A DNA stretch of 64,000 nt, taken from positions 62,001-126,000 of the forward strand of contig NZ_JAHUWN010000012.1 in NCBI RefSeq assembly GCF_019219025.1, read 5' to 3'. The first letter of the stretch is position 1. Every line of letters starts with the position of its first letter. Shown one piece after another: positions 53,653-63,091 of this stretch. The DNA comes from Bacillus sp. sid0103 (GTDB lineage Bacteria > Bacillota > Bacilli > Bacillales_B > DSM-18226). Made by a program: the position numbers and the translations under genes. The notes under the pieces are model-generated. The model made no database searches and was not told the origin of the DNA. It worked only from the letters and a program-made list of their open reading frames with translations.

Positions 53653-54657
53653 TTATACATTTCTATTCCGTAATGCTTCTCTGTCCACATTCTGAGGTGG
53701 TTGTTCCAGCCACCTGTTTTCAATCATCAGCTTAGCACCATCATTTCCATATTGGAGAATTTCAGATACTAATCTGGTGTAATGTCCATCAAGATCCTTT
53801 CTAAGGGTAGCACTTATGGCAGCCCCATAACCAGCAACACTAATAGCAGTTAGACTGCTAACTTGAAACATCATTAACTTATCTGAAAAAGGTGGATCAA
53901 TTGATTGTGAAATAGTTGAATCCCATGAACTTGGAAGCGGCACGCCATCTTTTATTAAAATATCTCTAAAAACCGTTTCATGCTTCGCAGCTATTTCCGT
54001 TCCTCTCTCCATATACTTTCTAACTTCCGGTGAATTAGCTGTTTGGGAAAATCCAGCAACAAATGTTCTGCCAATCGAATTAGTTTCTGTATTCTTTGAA
54101 ATATGAGCCAGTTCAATCACAGTTAATGGCCGATGTCTGCCCATTAAACCGGAAAAAAACGATTCATCCTGAAGGTATTCGGCTTTTACCATTGGAGGAA
54201 TAGTCGGAGACCGAATAAATGCCCCCTTCTTTAAAAGTAAGTCGCAGGAATTATTATATAATTGCATAAACCGTTGAGAAGTTTTTGAAAATAACTGTCT
54301 GACATCTTGCCTAGCCAAAACTTCGAGTAAGGCTGCCGCTGCAGCCGTTCCTGCTGCTGCCATGTATTTAATATATCTAAGACTAAACAGATCTGAATAA
54401 ATTCGACCTGCTTTTAAATTCACATCTTCTTGTGTGAAACCGATTGGAATGGCATGGTTTTCTTTTTCAAAGATTTGTTTGACTTCGTTTACAACAAATT
54501 GACAATCATGTAAAGCAGTTTGGATAATATCCATTTGATCCGGGTCTTCATTAACTTTTGAAAAATGTTGAACAATGCAATAGGCCATCGTATTTTGCAT
54601 ATAGGCACCCCACAATGCAGCAACCTCTGAAGAGACAAGTTTTGGGCTATGTTCCAT
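53653..54657 (-). CDS. DUF3231-family protein
   Basis: A protein of about 334 residues of the DUF3231 family, built of two related helical halves. Typical blocks are SSEVAALWGAYMQNTM at the start and the second-half TFVAGFSQTANSPEVRKYM. Alanine-rich TAAAAALLEVLARQDV lies between. Family proteins occur in bacilli and are of unknown function. I chose the ATG at 54657, 12 bases after AAGGAG; an ATG ten codons earlier is also in frame. Confidence 0.78.
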   Translation of the reverse strand: MEHSPKLVSSEVAALWGAYMQNTMAYCIVQHFSKVNEDPDQMDIIQTALHDCQFVVNEVKQIFEKENHAIPIGFTQEDVNLKAGRIYSDLFSLRYIKYMAAAGTAAAAALLEVLARQDVRQLFSKTSQRFMQLYNNSCDLLLKKGAFIRSPTIPPMVKAEYLQDESFFSGLMGRHRPLTVIELAHISKNTETNSIGRTFVAGFSQTANSPEVRKYMERGTEIAAKHETVFRDILIKDGVPLPSSWDSTISQSIDPPFSDKLMMFQVSSLTAISVAGYGAAISATLRKDLDGHYTRLVSEILQYGNDGAKLMIENRWLEQPPQNVDREALRNRNV

Positions 54658-54991
54658 ATTTACACAGGACTCCTTCATTTTTTTCATAGTATTTACAAGC
54701 TGAAAAAAAATATTAGTTTACGGACTTCGGTCATTTTTTAGCCAAGACTAAAATTCTCAATAATATCTAATCTTTTTATTAATCAGGTATTATTTATAAA
54801 ATAGTTAAAAATAAATTTAATAATAATTAAATCACAGGTAGTCTAATATCTTTAAAATATAGCTTCAATATCTTTACAAAAGGTTAACACCGAATCAACT
54901 ATTTCTTAGTATTAACTGGATAAAATGTAACTATAGCAATCCTATTTACTGGTTTTTATATTAGTAAATTATCTGATAGGGAGGTAGTTGC
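54658..54991. other. AT-rich intergenic region
   Basis: About 330 bases of AT-rich DNA upstream of the DUF3231 gene and of the small ORF at 54992. I see no structured RNA, repeat or reliable promoter in it. Confidence 0.4.
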
Positions 54992-55093
54992 ATGAATAAT
55001 TTTCTTAATTTTCTGTTCATACTTTATATTTCTGTTGCCTTTATTAGAATTTTTTATTACTCATTTTTCAAATCAAGATCCAATAAACATTGA
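54992..55093 (+). CDS. 33-residue membrane peptide (candidate)
   Basis: A small ORF reading MNNFLNFLFILYISVAFI and then RIFYYSFFKSRSNKH. It is one hydrophobic helix with a basic C-terminus. GGGAGG lies seven bases upstream of the ATG, a good site. It lies in a 600-base gap between the DUF3231 gene and the tua operon. No family is recognised; the ribosome site is the main evidence. Confidence 0.5.
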   Translation: MNNFLNFLFILYISVAFIRIFYYSFFKSRSNKH

Positions 55094-55218
55094 GTGAATT
55101 GTACATTCAATTTCCATCTTTTTAACCACAAATTTTAACCAATCATTTCATTTCCTTCACCTTCAATTCCACATCTGTGCCATTTACAAAATCTGCACTT
55201 CCAACTGACTTATTTATA

Positions 55219-55247
55219 TAAAAAAAAAGAAACCCCTTTGGGGTCTC
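55219..55247 (-). terminator. Terminator of the tua operon
   Basis: On the minus strand GACCCC-AAA-GGGGTTTC is followed by TTTTTTTTT. Confidence 0.9.
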
Positions 55248-55278
55248 CAACAATGGATCAAGCTTGGGTTTTTCAAAT

Positions 55279-56436
55279 CTAAACTAATAGAAACATATCC
55301 TCAAATACTTCGTTCCAATTTTTGGTTTTAGCAAGTGTCTTGCGCCTGCGGATATAGTTGGGATGAGTTTTGATGCCTTCTAATTGTTCGCATACCCGGA
55401 TAAATTCATTTGTATCATTGTTATCTAAATGTGCGTATATAGATTCCTCTGCATATTTTTTAGTTGATGGTAAATGCATGCCAACTACCGACTTCCCCGC
55501 TGCCAAAAATTCAAACAACTTTAAGGGAAATACAGCTTGATTATATTGAGATGATTTGTAAGGCATGATTCCAATATCGATTAAGTTCATATATTTTGGC
55601 ACTTCTGTAGGTACGACACTTCCAGTCCATAAGACATTACTCTCTGACAATAAGTCTTTAAATTTTGGATGATCATTTGTTCCATCTGGACCTACAAATA
55701 GAAAAAGCCACTCTCGTTTTTTTTGTGCTGCTTCCTGGATTAAATCAAAATCCAGCTTGGGTTTAATTCCGCCGATAAATCCTAAAACGGTTCCGTCAAA
55801 ATGATCAGGAAGAATATTCGCGATTTGTGTTGGATTTTTTGCAAACAAATCAAATTCCACCCCATTTTCGAAGGTAAACACCTTTTCTTCTGATCCTAAT
55901 TTTTCTACTATTCTCGTACGAAGAAATTCAGATGTACAAAAAATGACATCTGAATTTTGAATGATCCGATTTTCTGCGCTTGATACGATGTTCTTTCTAA
56001 AGTTGGCTACAATAGAGTTTTTCCCATTGATAGGAGAAGTCCATAAATCACTGCAATCATAAACGATTTTATTCCAAGAAAAGATGTCGATAAGTAATGG
56101 AAATCCAGGGAAGGTATACCATAAATTAACGATATACTTTTCCTGTGCTTCTTTTAAATATAGTAATAAAGGCTGCAGCTTAGTTCGATGAAATTCATCA
56201 ATATAGCGCCCAAACCGAAACACTTTATGTGAAAATAAATCTTTGATCGTCCATTGTTTTATTCCATTTGACATTATAGAGTAGGACTTTTCTTTTTGTT
56301 CTGGTGTCGGGCAAAGCCAAATAACCTCTTTTGTTTCAGGATGATTTTGTAGGAATTCAGCAAGCCGATGTCTTCGGTACCGTAACTGGTCCTGTGCCCA
56401 CTCCCCTGTTGCCACAATGACATGTATACTCTTCAT
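55279..56436 (-). CDS. tuaH: Teichuronic acid glycosyltransferase TuaH
   Basis: A 385-residue glycosyltransferase closely following B. subtilis TuaH. Blocks IVATGEWAQDQLRYRRHRL at the N-terminus, VYDCSDLWTSPI near residue 135 and DIGIMPYKSSQYNQAVFPL near 290 are characteristic. It adds a sugar during teichuronic acid synthesis. I prefer the ATG at 56436; an ATG at 56445 lies directly on the AAGGG site. It is the last tua gene before the terminator. Confidence 0.93.
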   Translation of the reverse strand: MKSIHVIVATGEWAQDQLRYRRHRLAEFLQNHPETKEVIWLCPTPEQKEKSYSIMSNGIKQWTIKDLFSHKVFRFGRYIDEFHRTKLQPLLLYLKEAQEKYIVNLWYTFPGFPLLIDIFSWNKIVYDCSDLWTSPINGKNSIVANFRKNIVSSAENRIIQNSDVIFCTSEFLRTRIVEKLGSEEKVFTFENGVEFDLFAKNPTQIANILPDHFDGTVLGFIGGIKPKLDFDLIQEAAQKKREWLFLFVGPDGTNDHPKFKDLLSESNVLWTGSVVPTEVPKYMNLIDIGIMPYKSSQYNQAVFPLKLFEFLAAGKSVVGMHLPSTKKYAEESIYAHLDNNDTNEFIRVCEQLEGIKTHPNYIRRRKTLAKTKNWNEVFEDMFLLV

Positions 56437-56451
56437 TTGTTTCATCCCTTT

Positions 56452-57210
56452 TTATATTCTTTTTAATACAGCATGAAAGGCATAATGTGAAAAACACCAA
56501 CAAGCCTTTAAGATGTTCAGTTTTTCTAACTTGCGATACACAAACCAATTCATTTTTGCAGCTTTCCATTTGTTACTTGAAATAGAGGGATTCCCAATCC
56601 GGTATTCGGCCAAATTTTCATTTAATCCGTATGCATGGATCCCCTTTTTTAAAATGGCCAGCCAAGTGGCTAAATCCTGCCGCGTTCGTATGTCAGGCAT
56701 CTGAAAATGACCTACGATCTGTCGATCAATCATGACTGTTAAGCATCCAATAATCGTATTCTTTAACATATCATGGTACGAAATTTGCGCGGGGGCAAAT
56801 ATCTGCTTATTCAAACGCTCTCCCTCATGTGTTATCATCTCATATCCTGTAAATGTAAAAGCGTAGTTGTTAGTTTGCATGAAAGAAAGCTGTTTTTGTA
56901 ATTTTTCTGGTTTCCAGCAATCATCACTATCAAGAAATGCCACATATCTGCCCTTTGCATGCTGCAATGCTATATTCCGGGCAACTGCAGCCCCACCATT
57001 CTGATTTAAATAGATCACATGTATTCTTTCGTCTTCTTTTTCATAACGCTTTAATATAGCAGGTGTATTGTCAGACGAACAATCATCGACAATAATCATC
57101 TCCCAGTTCTGAATGGTTTGCTTAAGAACAGAAGCGATTGTATCCTCGATAAACAAACTGGCATTATATGAAGGCGTTATAATTGAGATCAATGGCTGCT
57201 GTAGACTCAT
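56452..57210 (-). CDS. tuaG: Teichuronic acid glycosyltransferase TuaG
   Basis: A 252-residue GT2-family enzyme, the same length as B. subtilis TuaG. ISIITPSYNASLFIEDTI at the N-terminus is the nucleotide-binding start and VAFLDSDDCWKPEKL holds the DxD-like catalytic acids. AGGAGGG precedes the ATG at 57210; an upstream in-frame extension overlaps tuaF and is unlikely. It transfers sugar from a nucleotide donor to the growing lipid-linked polymer. Confidence 0.94.
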   Translation of the reverse strand: MSLQQPLISIITPSYNASLFIEDTIASVLKQTIQNWEMIIVDDCSSDNTPAILKRYEKEDERIHVIYLNQNGGAAVARNIALQHAKGRYVAFLDSDDCWKPEKLQKQLSFMQTNNYAFTFTGYEMITHEGERLNKQIFAPAQISYHDMLKNTIIGCLTVMIDRQIVGHFQMPDIRTRQDLATWLAILKKGIHAYGLNENLAEYRIGNPSISSNKWKAAKMNWFVYRKLEKLNILKACWCFSHYAFHAVLKRI

Positions 57211-57233
57211 GAAAAACCCTCCTATTAAAATGA

Positions 57234-57917
57234 CTATTCTCGGATAATGACTGGGAACACAATCCATAAAAAGCTTAATGTTACCCCCAATAAAATCCCT
57301 AGTACTGCTCTTTCCTTTGAATTGAAGGCTCTGTTTTCAGTATCGAAGGTGTTTATGTCAGCAGGTTTTAATAATGTGGCTGGTTTTATATCATTTAGAG
57401 CTGTATTAAGTTCAAATAAGAAGCGCAACTGCTCAACTTTGGCCTCGGATGCTACTTTTTCACCCTTTGTTGCTTCAATAGATTTTTGAATGAATTTTTG
57501 TTTTTCTTGGAATTTTTTTTTGTCGATGTCCAGAAAAGCAGTTGTTATCTCGTTTAGCACTTTAGCCGTACTTTCCTCTGAATGATCTGAATACGAAAGT
57601 GTTATCAAGTTGTCAGGTCCTGCAGTTACATGTAAATTCGTATAAATTTCCTCAAACCTTTCTTCCCATAAATCCTTCAAATGCTCTTGGTAAATCAGGG
57701 TGTTCGGGTTCGTGAGCATATTAATGACACGTTTAGGATCATTTAGCTCTGGATAATCATAGTTTCCTAAGGTAAGGACTGCATCTAAGGTATAATTTGA
57801 TTTTGCTTTTCCAACTGGAAGAACCCATCCAATTACACCCAGCAATATCGTTGTTGCTAATAATAGTAGGAAGTATTTGTTCAATCTTTCTTTTAAAATT
57901 TGAATCTTATGTCCCAT
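57234..57917 (-). CDS. tuaF: Chain-length/Wzz-like protein TuaF
   Basis: A 227-residue protein with two terminal membrane helices (LLLLATTILLGVIGWVLP near residue 20 and LGILLGVTLSFLWIVFP near the end) and a long helical extracytoplasmic part between. This is the Wzz/YveK chain-length regulator architecture and the position of TuaF. It probably affects polymer length. It sits between tuaE and tuaG. Confidence 0.88.
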   Translation of the reverse strand: MGHKIQILKERLNKYFLLLLATTILLGVIGWVLPVGKAKSNYTLDAVLTLGNYDYPELNDPKRVINMLTNPNTLIYQEHLKDLWEERFEEIYTNLHVTAGPDNLITLSYSDHSEESTAKVLNEITTAFLDIDKKKFQEKQKFIQKSIEATKGEKVASEAKVEQLRFLFELNTALNDIKPATLLKPADINTFDTENRAFNSKERAVLGILLGVTLSFLWIVFPVIIRE

Positions 57918-57931
57918 TTAAACCTTGCTCC

Positions 57932-59374
57932 TTAGTAGGAATTTTCTTCATGTTGTTGATATTGTTTGTTCGAAAACACAGAAACCGTACAAATAACAAA
58001 TCCTAGAAATACCCAATGAAAAAATAGATTACTGACAGAACTCGGACTGATACTAGAAACAATGAATCCGATCAACCCCATCATACACGCTTCAAGTAAC
58101 CCTTTTTGGTTCCTGTTTCGTTGGACTTTATAAAATCTGTAGAGACTTATGAACAGATAGACATACATGGTGACGTAACCGAGCATTATGAAGACTCCAA
58201 AATTGCCCATTATTTCAGCGAGCCAATTATGGACTTCAACCACATGGTTTGTTGCATAGACTGACTCGTTTTTTAAATAGTAAGGTACATTGCCTGCCCC
58301 CACCCCAAATCCAAATGTTTCGATCAAGAAGTGAACGGTATTCTTCAGTAGATTTAATCTTGCTACATTAGATGGAAGAATTTCATACCCAGAATAAACA
58401 GTAGAAGCGTTAACCAATTGGATTAATTTTGGGATAATGGCAATCGTACCCACTAGAAAAACCAATGACCCGATTATAGCTGCCATTCTCTTTAAATAAG
58501 CCGGTAGAAGGATATACAGATAAACGGCTAAACCGATCATGACTCCAAGCAAACTTGCCCGTGAATCCGTCAAATAAATGAGATACACACAAATAATCGC
58601 AAGAAAAAAGCTAGTTGTTTTTAAAAATAGTTGATTACTATTTTTGGTTAAAGATAGATAAAAAAAGAATGATATAGTAAGAAACGTCGCAAAATCATTT
58701 TGATTAAAGAAAACAGATGTTGGAAATGACAGCTTATAAAGTGGAGCCCCATACAAAGTTGATGTCGGCAGCTGAATCTGAGCAAAATGATTTACTAATC
58801 CAATCACCATTAACAAGACTGTCATAACCAGCCAAATACCATAAAACAGGAACAAATGATTCATCTTTCTAAAGATAAAGACGGCTAAAAAGACAAACAA
58901 TAATCCCATGCCCAATAGAATTAACGACTTAATTCCCTCGAAAACCGATTTTGCCCATAGCAGTGATACCGCCCCATAGGCAAACCAAAACAGTAGAAAC
59001 AAGAGAACACCTTTTACATTTACTTGATTCCAATAATAAGGAAGATTCTTTTCTTTCATTACATGAGAGAAAAAGAACATAGCTGCAACGATCAATAACA
59101 AGCGATACAAAAATATACTAAAAAAGCCAACATGAATGCTTAAAACAGATTGATTCAGAAATGTTGTCATGACTAATAAATACATCACGCTAGATAATTG
59201 GGGTTTATTGATAACGTTTATTTTTATAAGTAAGATTAAAATGATAATTGCCCATACCCCAAGAAAAATCATCATTTCAAACTGCATTTCAACAAGTGAA
59301 TAAACAACGGCCAATCCTACTAAGAGAAAAGCTGACACACCTGTTGCTTGCTTTACCAGTGGATTACTTTGCAT
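57932..59374 (-). CDS. tuaE: Teichuronic acid polymerase TuaE
   Basis: A 480-residue Wzy/O-antigen-ligase-type membrane protein with about 12 helices. A large loop contains YLTDSRASLLGV, typical of Wzy/WaaL proteins. I chose the ATG at 59374, with GGAGAAGG upstream. The open frame continues to 59485, but that part is MITE DNA. By family and position it polymerises teichuronic acid units. Confidence 0.88.
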   Translation of the reverse strand: MQSNPLVKQATGVSAFLLVGLAVVYSLVEMQFEMMIFLGVWAIIILILLIKINVINKPQLSSVMYLLVMTTFLNQSVLSIHVGFFSIFLYRLLLIVAAMFFFSHVMKEKNLPYYWNQVNVKGVLLFLLFWFAYGAVSLLWAKSVFEGIKSLILLGMGLLFVFLAVFIFRKMNHLFLFYGIWLVMTVLLMVIGLVNHFAQIQLPTSTLYGAPLYKLSFPTSVFFNQNDFATFLTISFFFYLSLTKNSNQLFLKTTSFFLAIICVYLIYLTDSRASLLGVMIGLAVYLYILLPAYLKRMAAIIGSLVFLVGTIAIIPKLIQLVNASTVYSGYEILPSNVARLNLLKNTVHFLIETFGFGVGAGNVPYYLKNESVYATNHVVEVHNWLAEIMGNFGVFIMLGYVTMYVYLFISLYRFYKVQRNRNQKGLLEACMMGLIGFIVSSISPSSVSNLFFHWVFLGFVICTVSVFSNKQYQQHEENSY

Positions 59375-59395
59375 CAAACTTCCTTCTCCTTTATC

Positions 59396-59563
59396 AAAGG
59401 CTATTTTCGTATTGATTGTTGTTTTTCGTATAAGTGTATCAACCCGTTTAACTACATGCTTCGTGGCATCTTTTCGTAAGAACATTGCGAAAATTGCCTA
59501 GAAACTTAGCAAAGGACCCTTATTAATAGCCAAAAGCAACAAAGTTAACGAAAAGAGCCTTTT
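59396..59563. repeat. MITE-like inverted-repeat element, copy B
   Basis: This 168-bp element nearly matches 434-592. It starts AAAGGCTATTTTCGT and ends CGAAAAGAGCCTTTT, forming imperfect terminal inverted repeats of about 25 bases. It lies in the tua operon between the epimerase gene and tuaE, only 22 bases before the tuaE start and 4 bases after the epimerase stop. Confidence 0.85.
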
Positions 59564-59567
59564 CAAA

Positions 59568-60509
59568 CTAACCATTTAGTGAGAGCAACTGCTTTTTCAT
59601 TGCGAACTGGAGAGTCTCCTGCAACCCTTCGAATAGGTTGGTAGAGGGCTCCCAACTTAGTAATGTTTTTGTTTCTTCATTGGCGAGAATACTATGCCGA
59701 ATATCGCCTGGACGATCTTGTTTATAAATTGGACTCAAATCTGAACCAGCTGCTTTTTTCATCGTTTCGAACAGCTCATTAATGGAAATAAATGATCCCG
59801 ATGACACATGGACACTTATATTTTCATTTGCATGAAGAGCCTTAACATTAGCAGCCGCTACATCTTTTACATAAATAAAATCTCTTGTTTGCTCACCATC
59901 GCCATATATAACAGGGGTGCTATTTTCAGTCAGTTGACTCGAGAAAATAGCTACGACTCCCCCTTCACCCTTTGCATCCTGCCTTGGTCCATATACATTG
60001 CTGTAGCGCAGAATACTATAGGGTAGTTGGTATAGTTTACTTGACATCTTTAAATAATTTTCAACCGATAACTTTGTCAGTCCGTAGGGAGATTCCGGAT
60101 TTGTTAGGTGTTCGATAGTCACAGGCAATGTGACAGGATTCCCGTAAACAGCTGCAGATGAAGCAAATACAAATCGTTTCACCTTTGCTTTAATGGCCGC
60201 ATTTATCATGTGTAGAGATCCCCTAATATTTATTTTTTCATCCATTAGGAAGTCCTTTACAGACTCAGCCACACTTACTTGTGCTGCCTGGTGAATAATA
60301 TAATCTGGGCAAAGCGAAACAATTAAGTCAATTACACTTGGATCGGTAATGTCGTGATTATAGATTTCAATAGGCAAGTGTTCGATGTTCTCTTGTCGAC
60401 CAGTTGAAAAATTATCAATAACCGTGACATTGAAATCACGTAGAAGCAATTCCTCAACTATATGGGAGCCAATAAATCCTGCTCCTCCTGTAACGATTAC
60501 TTTATTCAT
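59568..60509 (-). CDS. UDP-sugar 4-epimerase within the tua operon
   Basis: A 313-residue extended SDR. The NAD-binding start is VTGGAGFIGSHIVEELL, the catalytic Ser-Tyr region is FASSAAVYGNP and SPYGLTKLSVENY (YxxxK), and GDGEQTRDFIYVKDVA follows. It resembles GalE/WbpP-type epimerases. In B. subtilis tua there is no such gene, since galE (gneA) supplies UDP-GalNAc from elsewhere. Here it may do that job within the operon or make another 4-epimer, for example UDP-GalA. It lies 12 bases after tuaD. Confidence 0.88.
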   Translation of the reverse strand: MNKVIVTGGAGFIGSHIVEELLLRDFNVTVIDNFSTGRQENIEHLPIEIYNHDITDPSVIDLIVSLCPDYIIHQAAQVSVAESVKDFLMDEKINIRGSLHMINAAIKAKVKRFVFASSAAVYGNPVTLPVTIEHLTNPESPYGLTKLSVENYLKMSSKLYQLPYSILRYSNVYGPRQDAKGEGGVVAIFSSQLTENSTPVIYGDGEQTRDFIYVKDVAAANVKALHANENISVHVSSGSFISINELFETMKKAAGSDLSPIYKQDRPGDIRHSILANEETKTLLSWEPSTNLFEGLQETLQFAMKKQLLSLNG

Positions 60510-60521
60510 CCGAATAACCTC

Positions 60522-61856
60522 CTATATTGTCTTTGAGACGACTGATTCTGCATGTATGGCGGGCCTTCCAACCGAAAGATACGTAAATCCAAGTTCTTTC
60601 ATCACCTCTAAGTCAAAGAGATTCCGTCCATCAACCATCAGAGGCTGTTTCATTAATTTCTTCACTAATGATAAATCTAATGTTTTTACGTCCTGCCAGT
60701 CTGTTAAGATCATACAGGCATCTGAATTATGAATAGTCTCATAGATATCCTCTGAATAGGTGCACTCATAACCGATTTGTTTTTTTGCTTCGACAATCGC
60801 GATAGGATCATATGCCTTAACGATTGCACCATGCTTTGTTAAATATGGAATAATATCTAATGCTGGTGAAGACCGAATATCATCGGTATCTGGTTTAAAT
60901 GCTAAGCCTAGAACGCTAATCGTCTTCCCTTTTAAAGAACCTAATGCATGGGACAATTTTTTCACCAGCTGCACCCTTTGTCCTTCGTTTGTTTCAATGA
61001 CTGCCTTAATTAATTTAAAATCGTATTGACAATCTTCGGCAATGTGCAGGAGAGCAGCGGTATCCTTTGGAAAACAAGATCCACCGAATCCTACACCCGC
61101 TTGTAAAAATTTATTGCCAATCCGGCTATCTAATCCAATCCCTGCAGACACTTTTGTAACGTCGGCACCAACGCGTTCACATATGTTGGCAATATCATTA
61201 ATAAATGAAATCTTTGTTGCTAAAAATGCATTGGCAGCATATTTAATGATTTCCGCTGTTTCCAAAGAGGCTTTCACAATATTTGCGGTAAAAGGCTGAT
61301 GAATATCCGCAATTATTTGAAAAGCTTTTTCACTTGTGGCGCCAATGACTGCGCGCTCCATGTTCATCGTATCTTTGATAGCCGTTCCTTCTCTTAAAAA
61401 TTCAGGATTTGAGACAACATCAAAAGGATGTTTTCCATTGGTATACTCTCTAATTTCAGATGCTATTAACCTTCCAGTGCCGACGGGAACCGTACTTTTT
61501 GTGACAATGACTTTATACCCATTTAAATTTTCACCAATTGATTTAGCCACCTGTTTTACATAGGTTAAGTCAGCTTTTCCTGATGATGTCATCGGTGTCC
61601 CAACTGCAATAAAAATCACCTCAGCATCCTGGATCTCTTGACTAATATTAGCGCTAAATTTCAGAGTTCCTTTCCGAACATTTTTTTCGACTAATTCTTC
61701 TAATCCCGGCTCGTAAATTGGAATAATCCCCTGAATGAGTTCATTTATTTTCAATTGATTAATATCACAGCAAGTCACCTGGTTTCCTGAATCAGCAAAA
61801 CATGTACCTGTAACAAGACCAACATACCCAGTTCCTAAAACAGCAATTTTTTTCAT
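60522..61856 (-). CDS. tuaD: UDP-glucose 6-dehydrogenase TuaD
   Basis: A 444-residue enzyme oxidising UDP-glucose to UDP-glucuronate, the acidic building block of teichuronic acid. NAD-binding IAVLGTGYVGLVTGTCFA, the catalytic Cys in GFGGSCFPKDTAALL near residue 257, and LGLAFKPDTDDIRSSPA are complete. I chose the ATG at 61856 with GGAAGGA upstream; a TTG three codons earlier is less likely. It is followed by the epimerase gene. Confidence 0.96.
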   Translation of the reverse strand: MKKIAVLGTGYVGLVTGTCFADSGNQVTCCDINQLKINELIQGIIPIYEPGLEELVEKNVRKGTLKFSANISQEIQDAEVIFIAVGTPMTSSGKADLTYVKQVAKSIGENLNGYKVIVTKSTVPVGTGRLIASEIREYTNGKHPFDVVSNPEFLREGTAIKDTMNMERAVIGATSEKAFQIIADIHQPFTANIVKASLETAEIIKYAANAFLATKISFINDIANICERVGADVTKVSAGIGLDSRIGNKFLQAGVGFGGSCFPKDTAALLHIAEDCQYDFKLIKAVIETNEGQRVQLVKKLSHALGSLKGKTISVLGLAFKPDTDDIRSSPALDIIPYLTKHGAIVKAYDPIAIVEAKKQIGYECTYSEDIYETIHNSDACMILTDWQDVKTLDLSLVKKLMKQPLMVDGRNLFDLEVMKELGFTYLSVGRPAIHAESVVSKTI

Positions 61857-61897
61857 CCTTATCAATCCTTCCAGTTCTTTATTACTTGCAGTAACGA

Positions 61898-63091
61898 CTA
61901 AATCGTTGTATAAATGGATTCAATCGTCCGTTGATAGACAGCTTTTAACAAAACAGCATTGTGATCAGCATGATAGTTTTTTTGAATATTTTTATACAGT
62001 TCATGCTGAACCTGTGAGGTAAAAAGATTTCGATTTAAAATATCGTTTATTCGATTTACCAGGCTTGATACCGACTTACTTTCGATTAGAAGTGGATGAT
62101 GCTCGCCAAATAACTCCGGCACGCTTCCCACTGCCGTACAAATCACAGGCACCTTCAGGGCAAGTGCTTCGATGACAACGGTTGGCATCCCTTCGGTATA
62201 AGACGGTAGAGCAAACACATCACTAGCAAGCAAATAATCTTTTACTCTTTCATTTTCTACTTGCCCCGTTAAAAACAGTCTTCGATTGTAATCGGAATGC
62301 TGCCTTAATTTTTCTTTTGCTGGTCCATCTCCAACAAACACCATCGCTACATCATTTGAAAGCCATTTAAGTGAATGAGCGAGTTCAAATACTCCTTTCG
62401 CTTTTGTAAGCCTTCCTATAAACACAACAATTTTCTTTTCCTTAGGAAGTTGAAGGCGTCTTCTAATTTGCCATTTGGATTCATCAGCAGGTTGAAATTG
62501 TGATAGGTCAACGCCTATGGGGAGGACAATACTCTGTCTGCCTGTTAACTCTTTTGCCCTCACCTTAAGGCTCTCACCCACGGCCAATACCTGATTTGCT
62601 GCCTTTACAGTCTGTTCGAAAGCTTTTTTTGCACCTGAGCTATAATGGGGATAAATATTTACATCACTGCCATGTAACGTTAAAATCCACGGCAGTTTTT
62701 TTTGTTCTGCCACAATTCTCGCTGCCCCTCCAGATGGCATAGCAAAATGCGCGTGAATTAAATCGGGCTCTATCTCGTATTCCAGCATTGTTTTTAATAT
62801 GGAAGCAGCAATCCGTTTATCCGGCTGGGCCCATCTTAGTTGGCCTGGTAGGGCTAAATAGGGCGGTCGGTAGACCGTCACTCCATTACGGAAATACTTA
62901 AATGGAACCCCATTATTAGTACGGTATTGCCTTTTTACATACCTGATCAAAGTGGGATTGCGCGGCACAGGACAAATCACGGTAACCTCTACGCCTAACT
63001 TGATTAATGCTTGAACTTGAGTCTCATGAAAAACACCAAGACCAGGTTTTTCCTCACTAGGATATACACTTGTAATCCATAAAATCTTCAT
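61898..63091 (-). CDS. tuaC: Teichuronic acid glycosyltransferase TuaC
   Basis: A 397-residue GT4-family retaining glycosyltransferase. HAHFAMPSGGAA in the N-terminal domain, FIGRLTKAKGVFEL at the hinge and PSYTEGMPTVVIEALAL (E-x7-E) in the C-terminal donor domain are present. The order after tuaB and before tuaD matches B. subtilis TuaC. Its start overlaps the tuaB stop by four bases (ATGA), so translation is likely coupled. Confidence 0.93.
   Translation of the reverse strand: MKILWITSVYPSEEKPGLGVFHETQVQALIKLGVEVTVICPVPRNPTLIRYVKRQYRTNNGVPFKYFRNGVTVYRPPYLALPGQLRWAQPDKRIAASILKTMLEYEIEPDLIHAHFAMPSGGAARIVAEQKKLPWILTLHGSDVNIYPHYSSGAKKAFEQTVKAANQVLAVGESLKVRAKELTGRQSIVLPIGVDLSQFQPADESKWQIRRRLQLPKEKKIVVFIGRLTKAKGVFELAHSLKWLSNDVAMVFVGDGPAKEKLRQHSDYNRRLFLTGQVENERVKDYLLASDVFALPSYTEGMPTVVIEALALKVPVICTAVGSVPELFGEHHPLLIESKSVSSLVNRINDILNRNLFTSQVQHELYKNIQKNYHADHNAVLLKAVYQRTIESIYTTI

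Noticed and set aside
59375..59485. N-terminal extension of TuaE
   Set aside because: The extra codons fall in the MITE copy and the strong ribosome site precedes the ATG at 59374.
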